Source: a virus | Length of the DNA stretch: 22,043 nucleotides | Strand: one strand, 5' to 3' | IMG/VR virus record: IMGVR_UViG_3300001472_000061 | Location: 13,377-35,419 of that record | In this document: positions 6,251-13,420 of the stretch, piece after piece | Numbering within the stretch: the first letter of the stretch is position 1 | Layout of the letters: every line of letters begins with the position of its first letter | Translations under genes and position numbers: made by a program | The notes under the pieces: generated by a model | Database searches by the model: none | Told to the model about the DNA's origin: nothing | The model's input: the letters and a program-made list of their open reading frames with translations, nothing else

Positions 6251-9200
6251 TTATGCATATACTGTAATGTTAATATTTGGGTTAATACCACTTGGTGTAC
6301 CATTAGCACATGTTTTTAATACTACAATAAAGCCTGATGTTGTTTTAGTTCTTATTTCACAATATACACAACCACCAGCATTTTCTATTTCTGGATTAGC
6401 ATTAACTAAATATGTAGCATTAGATCTTGTTTGGTTAAAAGTTACTTCATATACATAACCTGTTACAGATACAGTGTTATTTCCAGAAAATAAAGATTTT
6501 CCTTGATTTTCAATTCCTCCTGTGCTCATAGCAAAGTAATCAGTTGGTTGTCTATCTACTGCTACTGCAGCTCCACTTGATGCAGCAGTAAGTCTTCCTT
6601 GTTGGTCTACTGTAATAGTAGAACTAGTATACGTACCTGGAGTTACAGATGTATCAGAAATTTTAATTTCTATAGTGTCATTACCTGCTGATGTTGTTGC
6701 TACACCAGTTCCTCCAGATAAAATTAATGTATTTCCATCTGTAATTGAATTTGTAGTTCCAGTATCTCCTTTAGCACTAAATGAATACTGAGCAGTATCT
6801 GTCCACGGAACATTAACTACTAATTGTTCAGCAGCGTTAATTTGTAATCCATATGTTCTACTAGCTATAGCACTTACTGCATTTGCAGCAACTGTCTGAG
6901 TTATATCTGAACTTAATTCAGCACCACCACGTGCAGTAGCTGTCATTAAAGGTAATGCGTAATCATTCCATGGTACATTAACTACCATCTGACCTGCAGC
7001 ATTTAATTGGATACCATATGTTCTAAGTGCAGTAGTACTTATTGAAGCAGAAGCAACTGTTTGAACTGTATTTGAAAACAATTCAACTCCACCAAGTACA
7101 GTTGCTGTTGCAACTGGTAAAGTGTAAGCTCCAGCATACTGGGGTATGTTAAGAACACCACTACTTAATGTAGCTGCACCTGAAGTTCCTGTCGTAGTTA
7201 AACTAACAAATGTTGGTGCTGAACCTGCTACAACACTAGTTACATGTCCTTGTGCATCTGTAACTACTGAACTTGGATAAGCAAATGTACCTGCTGTACC
7301 AAACGCATTATGATTAACTGTAATTGTGTCTGGAGCTGAAGTAACTGAAGTTAATGCAGTTCCTCCTAATACCTTAACGGCATTTCCACTTGCAACAGTT
7401 TGTGCAAGTCCTGAATCTCCTTGTATAGTAAAGCCTTCATAGTAACCAGGCATAGTATTAATTGCAACCTTATAAACATTAGTATCAGTTAGATCACTAA
7501 ATGCTATAAAGTCTTCTGGTGCTGCTACTACTGTAGATCTTAAGTTAATATAGTTATCAGCACCTAAATAATCCAAGTTAAAAGTAATTCCGGATGCTGT
7601 ATTTAGTGTTGTTATACCTAGTCCTCCTGCAAAATCTACTATGTTACCACTATTTATAGTAACATTTGATCCTGCATCTGCTTGAGTTACCCAAGTATAA
7701 CCACCTGCAGGACCATTTGCTGCTGCTGTTAGTCTACCTTGTGCGTCAACTGTTATATTAGCATTTGTATATGAACCAGCTGTTACTGCTGTGTTATCTA
7801 AATCAAGTGTAAGCTTTCTTGTACCTGCTAAAGTTGATGTTAAACCAACGCCTCCTAAAACTTCTAATATTTCACCATTAGCTACTGTTTGATTTGCTCC
7901 TACATCAGAACCAACAGTCCATGATGTCATTCCAGCACCACCACTGCTTGCTGTAGTTATTCTTCCATATGTATCAACAGTTACATTTGCATTTGTATAA
8001 GATCCTGCTACTACACCACTTGCTGTGCTGTTTATATTAATTGTATCTCCTCCTGAGTTTACAGTAGTTAGAGTACCTGTAGTATTTCTAAATTTAATTA
8101 CTTCATCCTTTAAAACCTCTATATTAGTACCTGTTACTGAATCTGCAAGCCATCTATAGTTAGTTGGAAAACTTGATAGTAATGATTTTTTAATAGTGCT
8201 GTCTGTTGCATCACTAAACCAAAAGAAATCATCTGGATCTGGTGCAGCTGTGTTTGCAAATAATATTGCATTAGTTGCACTAGCATATGTTATATTTACT
8301 GTAGGCGTTAGCGTTGCTGTTCCTGTTACAGTTATCCCATTTCCACCTGATACTGAAGTCACTGTACCACCAGATGCATAATTAGGAATATTTAATACTC
8401 CTGAATTTAATGTTGCAGCTCCTGATGTTCCAGTAGTTGTTAAACTTGTGAAAGGAATTGTTAACGTAGCTAAATTACCTTGACCTGTTATATATTGAGC
8501 TGCGCTTCCTGCCCATGTAAATCCTAAAGCTGGTGCAGTTGTAGGGTTTGCAACAGTTACATCAAAAGCATCTCCTGCAATTGTTGCACTTACTGTAGTT
8601 ACACTACCAGATCCTGCCGGTATTGCCCATGTATTATCTCCTCTAAGGAATGTAGTATTACCTGGAGTTCCTGTTGCTGATAAATCTCCTGTAATTGTAC
8701 CTGCAGCTGTTATTGTTCCACCAGTTACATTTACAAATGTTCCATTAGATGTTGCTACAGAAGTTACTGTACCTGCAGGAATAGCCGGAAAAGTAACTAA
8801 GTCTCCCTCTCCATTTATATATTGAGAAGCTGTACCTGCCATTGTAAAAGATACATTTCCTGCAGTTGTTACAGCAGATCCGTCAATAAATGCATTACCA
8901 TCAGTTTGTAAACCAACAGAAGTTACTGTCCCAGTTCCTACTGTAGGAAAGGTTACTAAATCACCTGCACCATTCACATATTGAGATGATGAACCTGCCC
9001 AAGTAAAAGCTAATGTACCAGAAGAAGTAATAGGAGTTCCTGCCACATCTAATGCATTACCAGCTGTTGATGCTGCAACACTTGTAACTGTTCCAGTTCC
9101 ACCAGAAGCAGTAATTGTAACTTGGTTTGATCCGTTATCTGATAGTGTTATATTATTACCAGCTACTAATTTTACTGTATCTACACTTGCATCTGACCCT

Positions 9201-9466
9201 GTAAGTTTTAAATCTACACTCCCTCCAGGTGCTTGTATACTACTATAATCATAAGTAGTATTTGCAGCTACTACAATAGCATCTGCAAATTGTTTAGCTG
9301 AAATTAAATTTTGATCTACTTTAGGTAAGTAAGCCATTACATTTAATGAACTATCTCCTTTATTAGATAGTACAAAATAATCATCCTCGCTTGGTACATA
9401 AGGTAGAGGTTTTACAAATTTTTTCTTTGAAAATAGTGTTAAAACATCTTGAAGTAGTGAGCCCAT
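6251..9466 (-). CDS. Long repeat-bearing tail fibre protein
   Basis: A 1071-residue fibre protein built of repeats. Residues 1-45 are the shared anchor (MGSLLQDVLTLFSKKKFVKP, then EDDYF). About 125-330 holds four copies of a 50-residue unit that begins GTVTSV and contains FTWAGS.SQY..G.GDL. Further on come several copies of the collar-like repeat GSYTNANITVDAQGRLTAA, modules with FSD.TD....K, and near 785-890 two copies of TA..GG.EL....QTVA...S....RTYG.Q.NA....VNVPW. Such repeats are typical of marine phage fibres and whiskers. The C-terminal 100 residues, with two close cysteines (GGCVYCEI), are unlike those of the other fibres and may be the receptor-binding tip. A 30-base gap separates it from the next gene. 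Confidence 0.8.
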   Translation of the reverse strand: MGSLLQDVLTLFSKKKFVKPLPYVPSEDDYFVLSNKGDSSLNVMAYLPKVDQNLISAKQFADAIVVAANTTYDYSSIQAPGGSVDLKLTGSDASVDTVKLVAGNNITLSDNGSNQVTITASGGTGTVTSVAASTAGNALDVAGTPITSSGTLAFTWAGSSSQYVNGAGDLVTFPTVGTGTVTSVGLQTDGNAFIDGSAVTTAGNVSFTMAGTASQYINGEGDLVTFPAIPAGTVTSVATSNGTFVNVTGGTITAAGTITGDLSATGTPGNTTFLRGDNTWAIPAGSGSVTTVSATIAGDAFDVTVANPTTAPALGFTWAGSAAQYITGQGNLATLTIPFTSLTTTGTSGAATLNSGVLNIPNYASGGTVTSVSGGNGITVTGTATLTPTVNITYASATNAILFANTAAPDPDDFFWFSDATDSTIKKSLLSSFPTNYRWLADSVTGTNIEVLKDEVIKFRNTTGTLTTVNSGGDTININSTASGVVAGSYTNANVTVDTYGRITTASSGGAGMTSWTVGSDVGANQTVANGEILEVLGGVGLTSTLAGTRKLTLDLDNTAVTAGSYTNANITVDAQGRLTAAANGPAGGYTWVTQADAGSNVTINSGNIVDFAGGLGITTLNTASGITFNLDYLGADNYINLRSTVVAAPEDFIAFSDLTDTNVYKVAINTMPGYYEGFTIQGDSGLAQTVASGNAVKVLGGTALTSVTSAPDTITVNHNAFGTAGTFAYPSSVVTDAQGHVTSVVAGSAPTFVSLTTTGTSGAATLSSGVLNIPQYAGAYTLPVATATVLGGVELFSNTVQTVASASISTTALRTYGIQLNAAGQMVVNVPWNDYALPLMTATARGGAELSSDITQTVAANAVSAIASRTYGLQINAAEQLVVNVPWTDTAQYSFSAKGDTGTTNSITDGNTLILSGGTGVATTSAGNDTIEIKISDTSVTPGTYTSSTITVDQQGRLTAASSGAAVAVDRQPTDYFAMSTGGIENQGKSLFSGNNTVSVTGYVYEVTFNQTRSNATYLVNANPEIENAGGCVYCEIRTKTTSGFIVVLKTCANGTPSGINPNINITVYA
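6795..7130 (-). repeat. Two tandem fibre repeats of about 55 codons (RTYG/VNVPW units)
   Basis: Two consecutive units in the same fibre gene share TA..GG.EL...(I/T).QTVA, then an Ala/Ser-rich stretch, RTYG(I/L)Q(L/I)NAA and (M/L)VVNVPW(N/T)D. This unit style is known from fibres of marine phages. Boundaries are approximate. Confidence 0.6.
8470..9100 (-). repeat. Four tandem fibre repeats of about 50 codons (GTVTSV units)
   Basis: Within the 1071-residue fibre gene, four diverged units of about 50 codons follow each other. Each has GTVTSV or a variant at the start, a loop with GNA or GDA, then FTWAGS or FTMAGT, SQY..G.GDLVTFP and the next unit. The units differ at many third bases, so the duplication is old or under diversifying drift. 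Edges are given to the nearest few codons. Confidence 0.65.
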
Positions 9467-9476
9467 TGTTTATTGT

Positions 9477-9821
9477 TTATAAGTACAGAGCAGATAGCTT
9501 TACGCTTGTCTGTGCTGAACATGTTATTGTTATATTACCAGTAGCATCATTAAAAGCATCAACTTCAAAAGGTCCTAAAAATCCTTCCTCACCAGCCGCT
9601 AAGCTAAGTACTGCATTTTCTTTTTTAAGTGTACCCAATAAAGGATCCACTACTGTTGTAACAACTGGAACTACTGTAGCTGTCATAGTTACACCTCCAC
9701 CATTTTCAACATGAAAAAATTGTATTGCTGTATTTGCAAGTGTATCACCACTTACACCTGGAGTAACCGTTACAGGTTTTAATCCAGCTTGAGTTATTTG
9801 TTGTGCTGTTAATACTGCCAT
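9477..9821 (-). CDS. Small beta-rich virion protein
   Basis: A 114-residue protein, beta-rich and without a signal peptide or membrane helix. It opens with MAVLTAQQITQAGLKPVTVT, has a long Val/Thr-rich middle (VTMTATVVPVVTTVV), an acidic loop AAGEEGFLGPFEVDAF and ends in SVKLSALYL. The size, the pattern LSLAAGEEGFLGPF and the place directly before the long fibre gene fit a head decoration or tail accessory protein, a type I remember from marine phages. A 10-base gap links it to the fibre gene. Which virion part it belongs to cannot be told from the sequence. Confidence 0.5.
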   Translation of the reverse strand: MAVLTAQQITQAGLKPVTVTPGVSGDTLANTAIQFFHVENGGGVTMTATVVPVVTTVVDPLLGTLKKENAVLSLAAGEEGFLGPFEVDAFNDATGNITITCSAQTSVKLSALYL

Positions 9822-9831
9822 AATATTTTAT

Positions 9832-10077
9832 TTATTTACCGTTTACATATCCACTTCTAAAAGCAGCTGACTGAACTGGTTCTGCAGCTCTAGTAGACTT
9901 TTGTGGTGGATTTAAATTTGTTTTCTTTGCTAGCTTAATTCTAGCTGCAACTTTTTTCTTATTCTCAGCATTCTGTAATGATTGTTGAATAGATGTAGGA
10001 TTATAATATCCATTAGTTGTTTCTCTGTTATACACCTCTCCTTGCATAGGAAAGGATGCTTTATTTGCTTTACCCAT
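9832..10077 (-). CDS. Small basic protein, virion-associated by context
   Basis: An 81-residue basic protein with a polar, Asn-rich N-terminus (YNRETTNGYYNPTSIQQSLQ) and a Lys/Arg-rich helix (ENKKKVAARIKLAKKTNLN). It has no cysteine, signal peptide or membrane segment. It ends in GK and is followed by an A-rich leader to the 114-residue virion-type gene. It belongs to a run of four or five small Lys-rich proteins in this operon that could bind packaged DNA or nucleic acid. The family is not recognised. Confidence 0.5.
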   Translation of the reverse strand: MGKANKASFPMQGEVYNRETTNGYYNPTSIQQSLQNAENKKKVAARIKLAKKTNLNPPQKSTRAAEPVQSAAFRSGYVNGK

Positions 10078-10082
10078 TTTTT

Positions 10083-10166
10083 TTATTTTTTAAGTAAGTG
10101 TGATCCATCACAAATTCCTTCAGAATTCTGCGTGCCACCACATGTACATTGATTTCTATTATTCAT
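10083..10166 (-). CDS. 27-residue CDGSH-motif peptide (possible 2Fe-2S ligand set)
   Basis: An ATG at 10166-10164, one base after the stop of the 65-residue gene, opens a 27-codon frame that ends five bases before the next ATG. The whole core reads CTCGGTQNSEGICDGSH: Cys7, Cys9, Cys19 and His23 match the C-x-C...C-D-G-S-H signature of CDGSH (mitoNEET-type) proteins, which bind a 2Fe-2S cluster by three Cys and one His. The spacer between the second and third Cys is nine residues instead of the usual eight. The family normally needs some 35-40 residues, so this would be a minimal form, perhaps a homodimer or a metal site on a larger partner. Fe-S binding is inferred from the motif alone. Confidence 0.65.
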   Translation of the reverse strand: MNNRNQCTCGGTQNSEGICDGSHLLKK

Positions 10167-10167
10167 T

Positions 10168-10365
10168 TTATTTTTTCATTTTACCTAATGTTAAAGCAAG
10201 CCTAGCACGCTGTGCAGTCTTACCACTTCCTTTTGCTTTCTCTCTCAACCAGCTTTTTTTAATTGTACCATCTGCCTTCATGGCTCCTGCTCTTTTTGCA
10301 GTTGCTTTTAAAGCACCAGGCTTTTTAATTGCCCCTTTGATCCAATTTTTTTTCTTAGCTGCCAT
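10168..10365 (-). CDS. Small Lys-rich phage protein of the IKKPGAL type
   Basis: A 65-residue, strongly basic protein (MAAKKKNWIKGAIKKPGALK at the start; RARLALTLGKMKK at the end). The pairing of W-I-x-x-A-I-K-K-P-G-A-L near the N-terminus with Q-R-A-R-L-A-x-T-L-x-K-M at the C-terminus is, from memory, a recurrent family in marine and crAss-like phages with no known role. It contains no cysteines or membrane helix. Nucleic-acid binding in the virion is plausible from charge. It lies between the 147-residue Lys-rich gene and the CDGSH peptide, with two or fewer spacer bases on one side and five on the other. Confidence 0.65.
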   Translation of the reverse strand: MAAKKKNWIKGAIKKPGALKATAKRAGAMKADGTIKKSWLREKAKGSGKTAQRARLALTLGKMKK

Positions 10366-10370
10366 CCTTA

Positions 10371-10814
10371 TTATTTTTTACGTCCACTTGATCTGTTACC
10401 AGAATAAGCTCTTTTACCTGCAGCTTTTTTAGCTCCTTTACTTTCATCTCTTCTAGACTTCATAGATTGTTTCTTCTTTCCGTTTCTCATTCCTAAAGAC
10501 TCATTTAATCTAGAATTGTAACCCTGCTTTTTCTTTTTCTTTTTAACAGCTCCACCTTTTTTCATCATTCCTTGTACAGGATCTAATACTGAACCACCAT
10601 TATCTTTAAACATTTCTAAACCACCAGCTGCAGCCATTGTATCCATAGCCATAGCTTGTGGAGTAAGATCTCTCATTCCATCAATTGATGATGTAAAGCC
10701 TCCCATTCCGGTTCCTCCCATATCATATCTTTTCATGTTATTTACTTTTTTCTTTTTTTTCTTTGCTGAAGAGCTTCCACCTATTTTGTAAGCATTTCTC
10801 ATATTGTTTGGCAT
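10371..10814 (-). CDS. Lys/Gly/Met-rich low-complexity virion-type protein
   Basis: A 147-residue protein with three basic blocks (SAKKKKKKVNN near residue 20, AVKKKKKKQGY near 93, and a Lys/Arg-rich end) around a central Gly/Met-rich region (YDMGGTGMGGF, AMAMDTMAAAGG). It is probably disordered. No family fold is visible. Such a make-up fits a nucleic-acid-binding or scaffold-like virion protein, but low complexity makes any homology call unsafe. The gene starts 12 bases after the holin gene's stop and ends five bases before the next ATG. The C-terminal stretch SGNRSSGRKK could be a protease-trimmed tail. Confidence 0.55.
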   Translation of the reverse strand: MPNNMRNAYKIGGSSSAKKKKKKVNNMKRYDMGGTGMGGFTSSIDGMRDLTPQAMAMDTMAAAGGLEMFKDNGGSVLDPVQGMMKKGGAVKKKKKKQGYNSRLNESLGMRNGKKKQSMKSRRDESKGAKKAAGKRAYSGNRSSGRKK

Positions 10815-10826
10815 AATTTCTAAATT

Positions 10827-11228
10827 TTATTTGTTATTGTTTTTTACTTTTTCTAATGAACGTCCTCCAAAGTATGCACCTATTACTGTAATTAAAACTA
10901 ATTGTAATAAATCCACCCAAGAAGCTTTGACATCAAATGAAATAAAACCTGCATCAACAAATACTAATAGTACTGTTGATACAACTAAAAATATTAATGT
11001 CATTGGTCTTACGTTCTTACTTAACCAACTATCTGAATTCATATCTGAACTCCATCTTGTTGAAATTTCTTTCTCCATATCTACTTCATGCTTGGAGATT
11101 AACTCTTTTATCTTTAACTCAGCAGCAAGCTTTTCATCAGCTGAAGTATGTAGCTCGTCTATAACTCCACCAATACCTTTAACTAATTCTTTAGCTCCTC
11201 CTGAAAATATTTTACTTAGTATACTCAT
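10827..11228 (-). CDS. Holin of the 3TM/GTA-holin type
   Basis: A 133-residue protein matching the 3TM_holin (gene-transfer-agent-type holin) pattern. It has an amphipathic start (MSILSKIFSGGAKELVKGIG), a charged helix (TSADEKLAAELKIKELI) and the hallmark SDMNSDSWLSKNVRPMTLIF that leads into a first membrane helix (about 75-98). After a short linker comes a second helix (WVDLLQLVLITVIGAYFGGR, about 103-125). The tail is basic and polar. Members form or regulate the inner-membrane lesion in late infection. It sits in the late operon between fibre 1 and the Lys-rich genes. I see no endolysin next to it in this window. Confidence 0.8.
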   Translation of the reverse strand: MSILSKIFSGGAKELVKGIGGVIDELHTSADEKLAAELKIKELISKHEVDMEKEISTRWSSDMNSDSWLSKNVRPMTLIFLVVSTVLLVFVDAGFISFDVKASWVDLLQLVLITVIGAYFGGRSLEKVKNNNK

Positions 11229-11232
11229 AATT

Positions 11233-12855
11233 TTATGGATAAATTATAATTTCTATTCCTGTTCTTTCTAATACACTATCAGCTTGAGTTAAAGATGAAG
11301 TCTCATAGGTAAATATATTAAAGCTATTAGTAGTTGCTGATGTTATATTTGTTAATGAAGGTCCGTTCTTATAATTTCCTGTTGCAGCTGTCATATATAC
11401 TTTATTTACATCAGCTAATGCAGATGACCATGTAGCTCTATAATTTCCTACTCCTACACGTACATAAGTTAATGTTTTACCTGTTGTGTTTTCTAAGACT
11501 GTTTCTACTGGATTTCCATTTGTTGTCTGAGTTAACAGAGCTCTATAAACTGTAGAACCAACAGAACCTGCTGTTATAGAAGTAACATGTCCTTGTGCAT
11601 TTGTTGTAATTGATGAAGGAGATGCATATGTTCCCGCTGTACCATAATCATTATGATTTATAGTTACTCTTTTCTGTTGAGCTTGACCAGTTGGTGTGAG
11701 CTCAGCACCAACAGTACCTAAGGCTGTACCTCCTACAATATTTAAATCTTCTTCATTTGTTACAGCACTGCTTCCTACAAGTATATTATTAGCTCTAACT
11801 AAAAAACCATTATAAAAACCAGGCATAAGATAAATCTGTTGCTTTATAAGTTGATCACCTGCACTACTATCACTATACATTATATAGTCTACAGTTGCTG
11901 GAGTAACTGTAGGTCTTGACATTATTAAGTTATCTGTACCTAAAGCATTCACACCTATTGTTACTGTGTCAGCTGCACTTACTCCTATTTTAAGACCACC
12001 TTCTGTTGATGATAAATTTGATTGTGTAAAAGTTACTGTATCATTATTAGCTATAGCCTGTGTTGTAGATCCATCTGTTATATTAAATGTATAACTACCT
12101 CCTCCACCTGATCCATTACTTGCTGCAGTCAATCTACCCTGTTGATCTACAGTAATGTTTGCATTGGTGTAAGATCCCGGTGTAACAGCGGTGTCATCTA
12201 AGTCAATTTCTAATGTACCATTTAGACCTGATGCAGCCATACTAGTTGTAATTCCTGTATCTCCACTAATCAATAAACTAAATCCTGACCCTACACTTAT
12301 GCTAGGGTTTAAACCACCATCTGATCTTACTACCCAATTATATGTATTAGTAATTGTTAGCTCATCAGCAGTTTGTCCAATAGTAATATTAGTTCCCTCA
12401 ACTAATGTTCTAAAGTTAAGTGTCTCACCAACTTTATTTTTCCATACTTCTTTACCAGTTCCTACATTAGCTGCAAGATTAGGTTCACCTGTTGTTGTAA
12501 TTTCTATATAATCATCATCTGCAGAAGTAGCAAGAGTAAGGTTGCTGCTCATTGATTTAAGGGATCTATAAAATACAGTACACTTTTGTGTAGTTGGATC
12601 AACTACAGTTTTTTGATATACTTGCCCTGTACCAGCAGCTGGTATAGCTGGAGAATTTGCATGGTCACAATGTTCAGCAGCAACCTTAAAATCTCTTACC
12701 TTTATTACTTTTATGCTTTTGTAAGGAATAGGAGAAGCAACACCAGTCATATCTGGTTCTTCATTCACACCTAAAACTAATACATCATCAAGACCTGCTG
12801 TCTTTGCATATACAGATCTTTTTATTAAACTTAATACATCAGTTAAAATGTTCAT
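11233..12855 (-). CDS. Tail fibre protein, shorter paralogue
   Basis: A 540-residue paralogue of the 1071-residue fibre. It starts with the shared anchor (MNILTDVLSLIKRSVYAKTA, then LDDVLVL) and has a unique middle with VNEEPDMTGVASPIPYKSI. It then reuses modules of the long fibre: GSYTNANITVDQQGRLTAAS, a block with DYIMYSDSS...KQQIYLMPGFYNGF, and YGTAGTYASPSSITTNAQGH. The C-terminal 110 residues (from VYRALLTQ) are specific and end in ERTGIEIIIYP, perhaps a trimeric tip. A role in host binding or as a side fibre is inferred. The holin follows after four bases, and a 33-residue gene ends four bases upstream. Confidence 0.75.
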   Translation of the reverse strand: MNILTDVLSLIKRSVYAKTAGLDDVLVLGVNEEPDMTGVASPIPYKSIKVIKVRDFKVAAEHCDHANSPAIPAAGTGQVYQKTVVDPTTQKCTVFYRSLKSMSSNLTLATSADDDYIEITTTGEPNLAANVGTGKEVWKNKVGETLNFRTLVEGTNITIGQTADELTITNTYNWVVRSDGGLNPSISVGSGFSLLISGDTGITTSMAASGLNGTLEIDLDDTAVTPGSYTNANITVDQQGRLTAASNGSGGGGSYTFNITDGSTTQAIANNDTVTFTQSNLSSTEGGLKIGVSAADTVTIGVNALGTDNLIMSRPTVTPATVDYIMYSDSSAGDQLIKQQIYLMPGFYNGFLVRANNILVGSSAVTNEEDLNIVGGTALGTVGAELTPTGQAQQKRVTINHNDYGTAGTYASPSSITTNAQGHVTSITAGSVGSTVYRALLTQTTNGNPVETVLENTTGKTLTYVRVGVGNYRATWSSALADVNKVYMTAATGNYKNGPSLTNITSATTNSFNIFTYETSSLTQADSVLERTGIEIIIYP

Positions 12856-12859
12856 TGTT

Positions 12860-12961
12860 TTATTTTTTACTATCTTTGGTTTTACATAAGTGCTTTCTAC
12901 AATAACCCATACAGATTTTTCCTCTTGAAAGCCATTGTATTAATAAACATAAGTTTCTCAT
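12860..12961 (-). CDS. 33-residue Cys-rich basic peptide
   Basis: The ATG at 12961-12959 overlaps the stop of the 44-residue gene (ATGA), and the frame ends in TAA four bases before the fibre start. The peptide begins MRNLCLLIQWLSRGKICMGY and continues CRKHLCKTKDSKK; it has four Cys and one His. Cys17-x3-Cys21-x-x-His24-x-Cys26 could bind a metal ion, though this is not a standard zinc motif. The position between two real genes with overlap coupling is the main support. No family is recognised. Confidence 0.5.
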   Translation of the reverse strand: MRNLCLLIQWLSRGKICMGYCRKHLCKTKDSKK

Positions 12962-13092
12962 CTTCCTTGACCTCTATATTTTTTTTTATAATTCTTACTA
13001 CTTACTAAATTTGAGTTTTTAGACTTAGAGTGTACTCCTGGTCTTTTAGCTCTACTAGGTTTAGCATATGTATTGTGTAATATCCTAGACAT
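12958..13092 (-). CDS. 44-residue basic phage protein (RPGVHSK type)
   Basis: The ATG at 13092-13090 shares one base with the stop of the previous gene (TAATG). The product is extremely basic: MSRILHNTYAKPSRAKRPG, VHSKSKNSN, then NYKKKYRGQGR. From memory the combination of KRPGVHSK.K with NYKKxYRGQG is a recurrent tiny protein in marine phages; its role is unknown. It has no hydrophobic segment. Coupled overlaps on both sides make it a solid gene despite its size. RNA or DNA binding is possible from charge. Confidence 0.65.
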   Translation of the reverse strand: MSRILHNTYAKPSRAKRPGVHSKSKNSNLVSSKNYKKKYRGQGR

Positions 13093-13346
13093 TACTTTAT
13101 TTCTTTTTTCTTTCTGCCTTTTCTAGCATTACCTTTTACTGCACCTGCAATATCACCCATTTGATTTCCTACTTCTTTAAGTGCTTTAGCAACATCTTGA
13201 ATTTCAGATGCTGTCAAACCATATCTGTACTGTAAGTCAGAAGCTAACGCTCTTACTTTTTCATCTAAAGATGTTTTAGACCAAAGTTTTATCCAATAGT
13301 CTTGTGGGCTATATGTCCATAATATACTTACAAATTTTTTAAACAT
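13092..13346 (-). CDS. Small helical protein, first gene of the leftward late operon
   Basis: An 84-residue protein with a hydrophobic, aromatic start (MFKKFVSILWTYSPQDYWIK), a helical middle (VRALASDLQYRYGLTASEIQDVAKALKEVGNQ) and a basic tail (GNARKGRKKKEIK). The N-terminus may touch a membrane but is too short to be a confident TM segment. I remember similar C-terminal DVAKALKEVG...GAVKG..RKGRK patterns from phages but not a function. It is the first gene after the divergent promoter region, with an overlapping stop to the next gene. Confidence 0.6.
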   Translation of the reverse strand: MFKKFVSILWTYSPQDYWIKLWSKTSLDEKVRALASDLQYRYGLTASEIQDVAKALKEVGNQMGDIAGAVKGNARKGRKKKEIK

Positions 13347-13374
13347 AATAATTAATTTTAAACACTATATTAAT

Positions 13375-13403
13375 AATATACAAAATTTGAAGCACTCAGT
13401 CAA
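13375..13403 (-). promoter_or_regulatory. Candidate sigma70-like promoter for the leftward operon
   Basis: Reading leftwards, TTGACT (13403-13398) and TATATT (13380-13375) are exactly 17 bases apart. Each box matches five of six bases of the sigma70 consensus. It lies about 30 bases upstream of the first ATG at 13346. The -10 box is inside a 16-base direct repeat. In a Bacteroidota host the main sigma factor prefers another consensus, so use in the cell is uncertain. Confidence 0.4.
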
Positions 13404-13420
13404 ATAATATATTATATTTG
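13386..13420 (+). promoter_or_regulatory. Candidate Bacteroidota-type promoter towards nrdB
   Basis: TTTG at 13386-13389 and TATATTTG at 13413-13420 resemble the Bacteroidota -33 (TTTG) and -7 (TAnnTTTG) elements. The gap of 23 bases is slightly longer than usual. It would give an nrdB leader of about 200 bases. In such AT-rich DNA the match could be chance. Confidence 0.3.

Noticed and set aside
8196-8381. Plus-strand frames inside the fibre genes
   Set aside because: They are reverse-frame shadows of low-complexity repeat regions with no family pattern and no start context.
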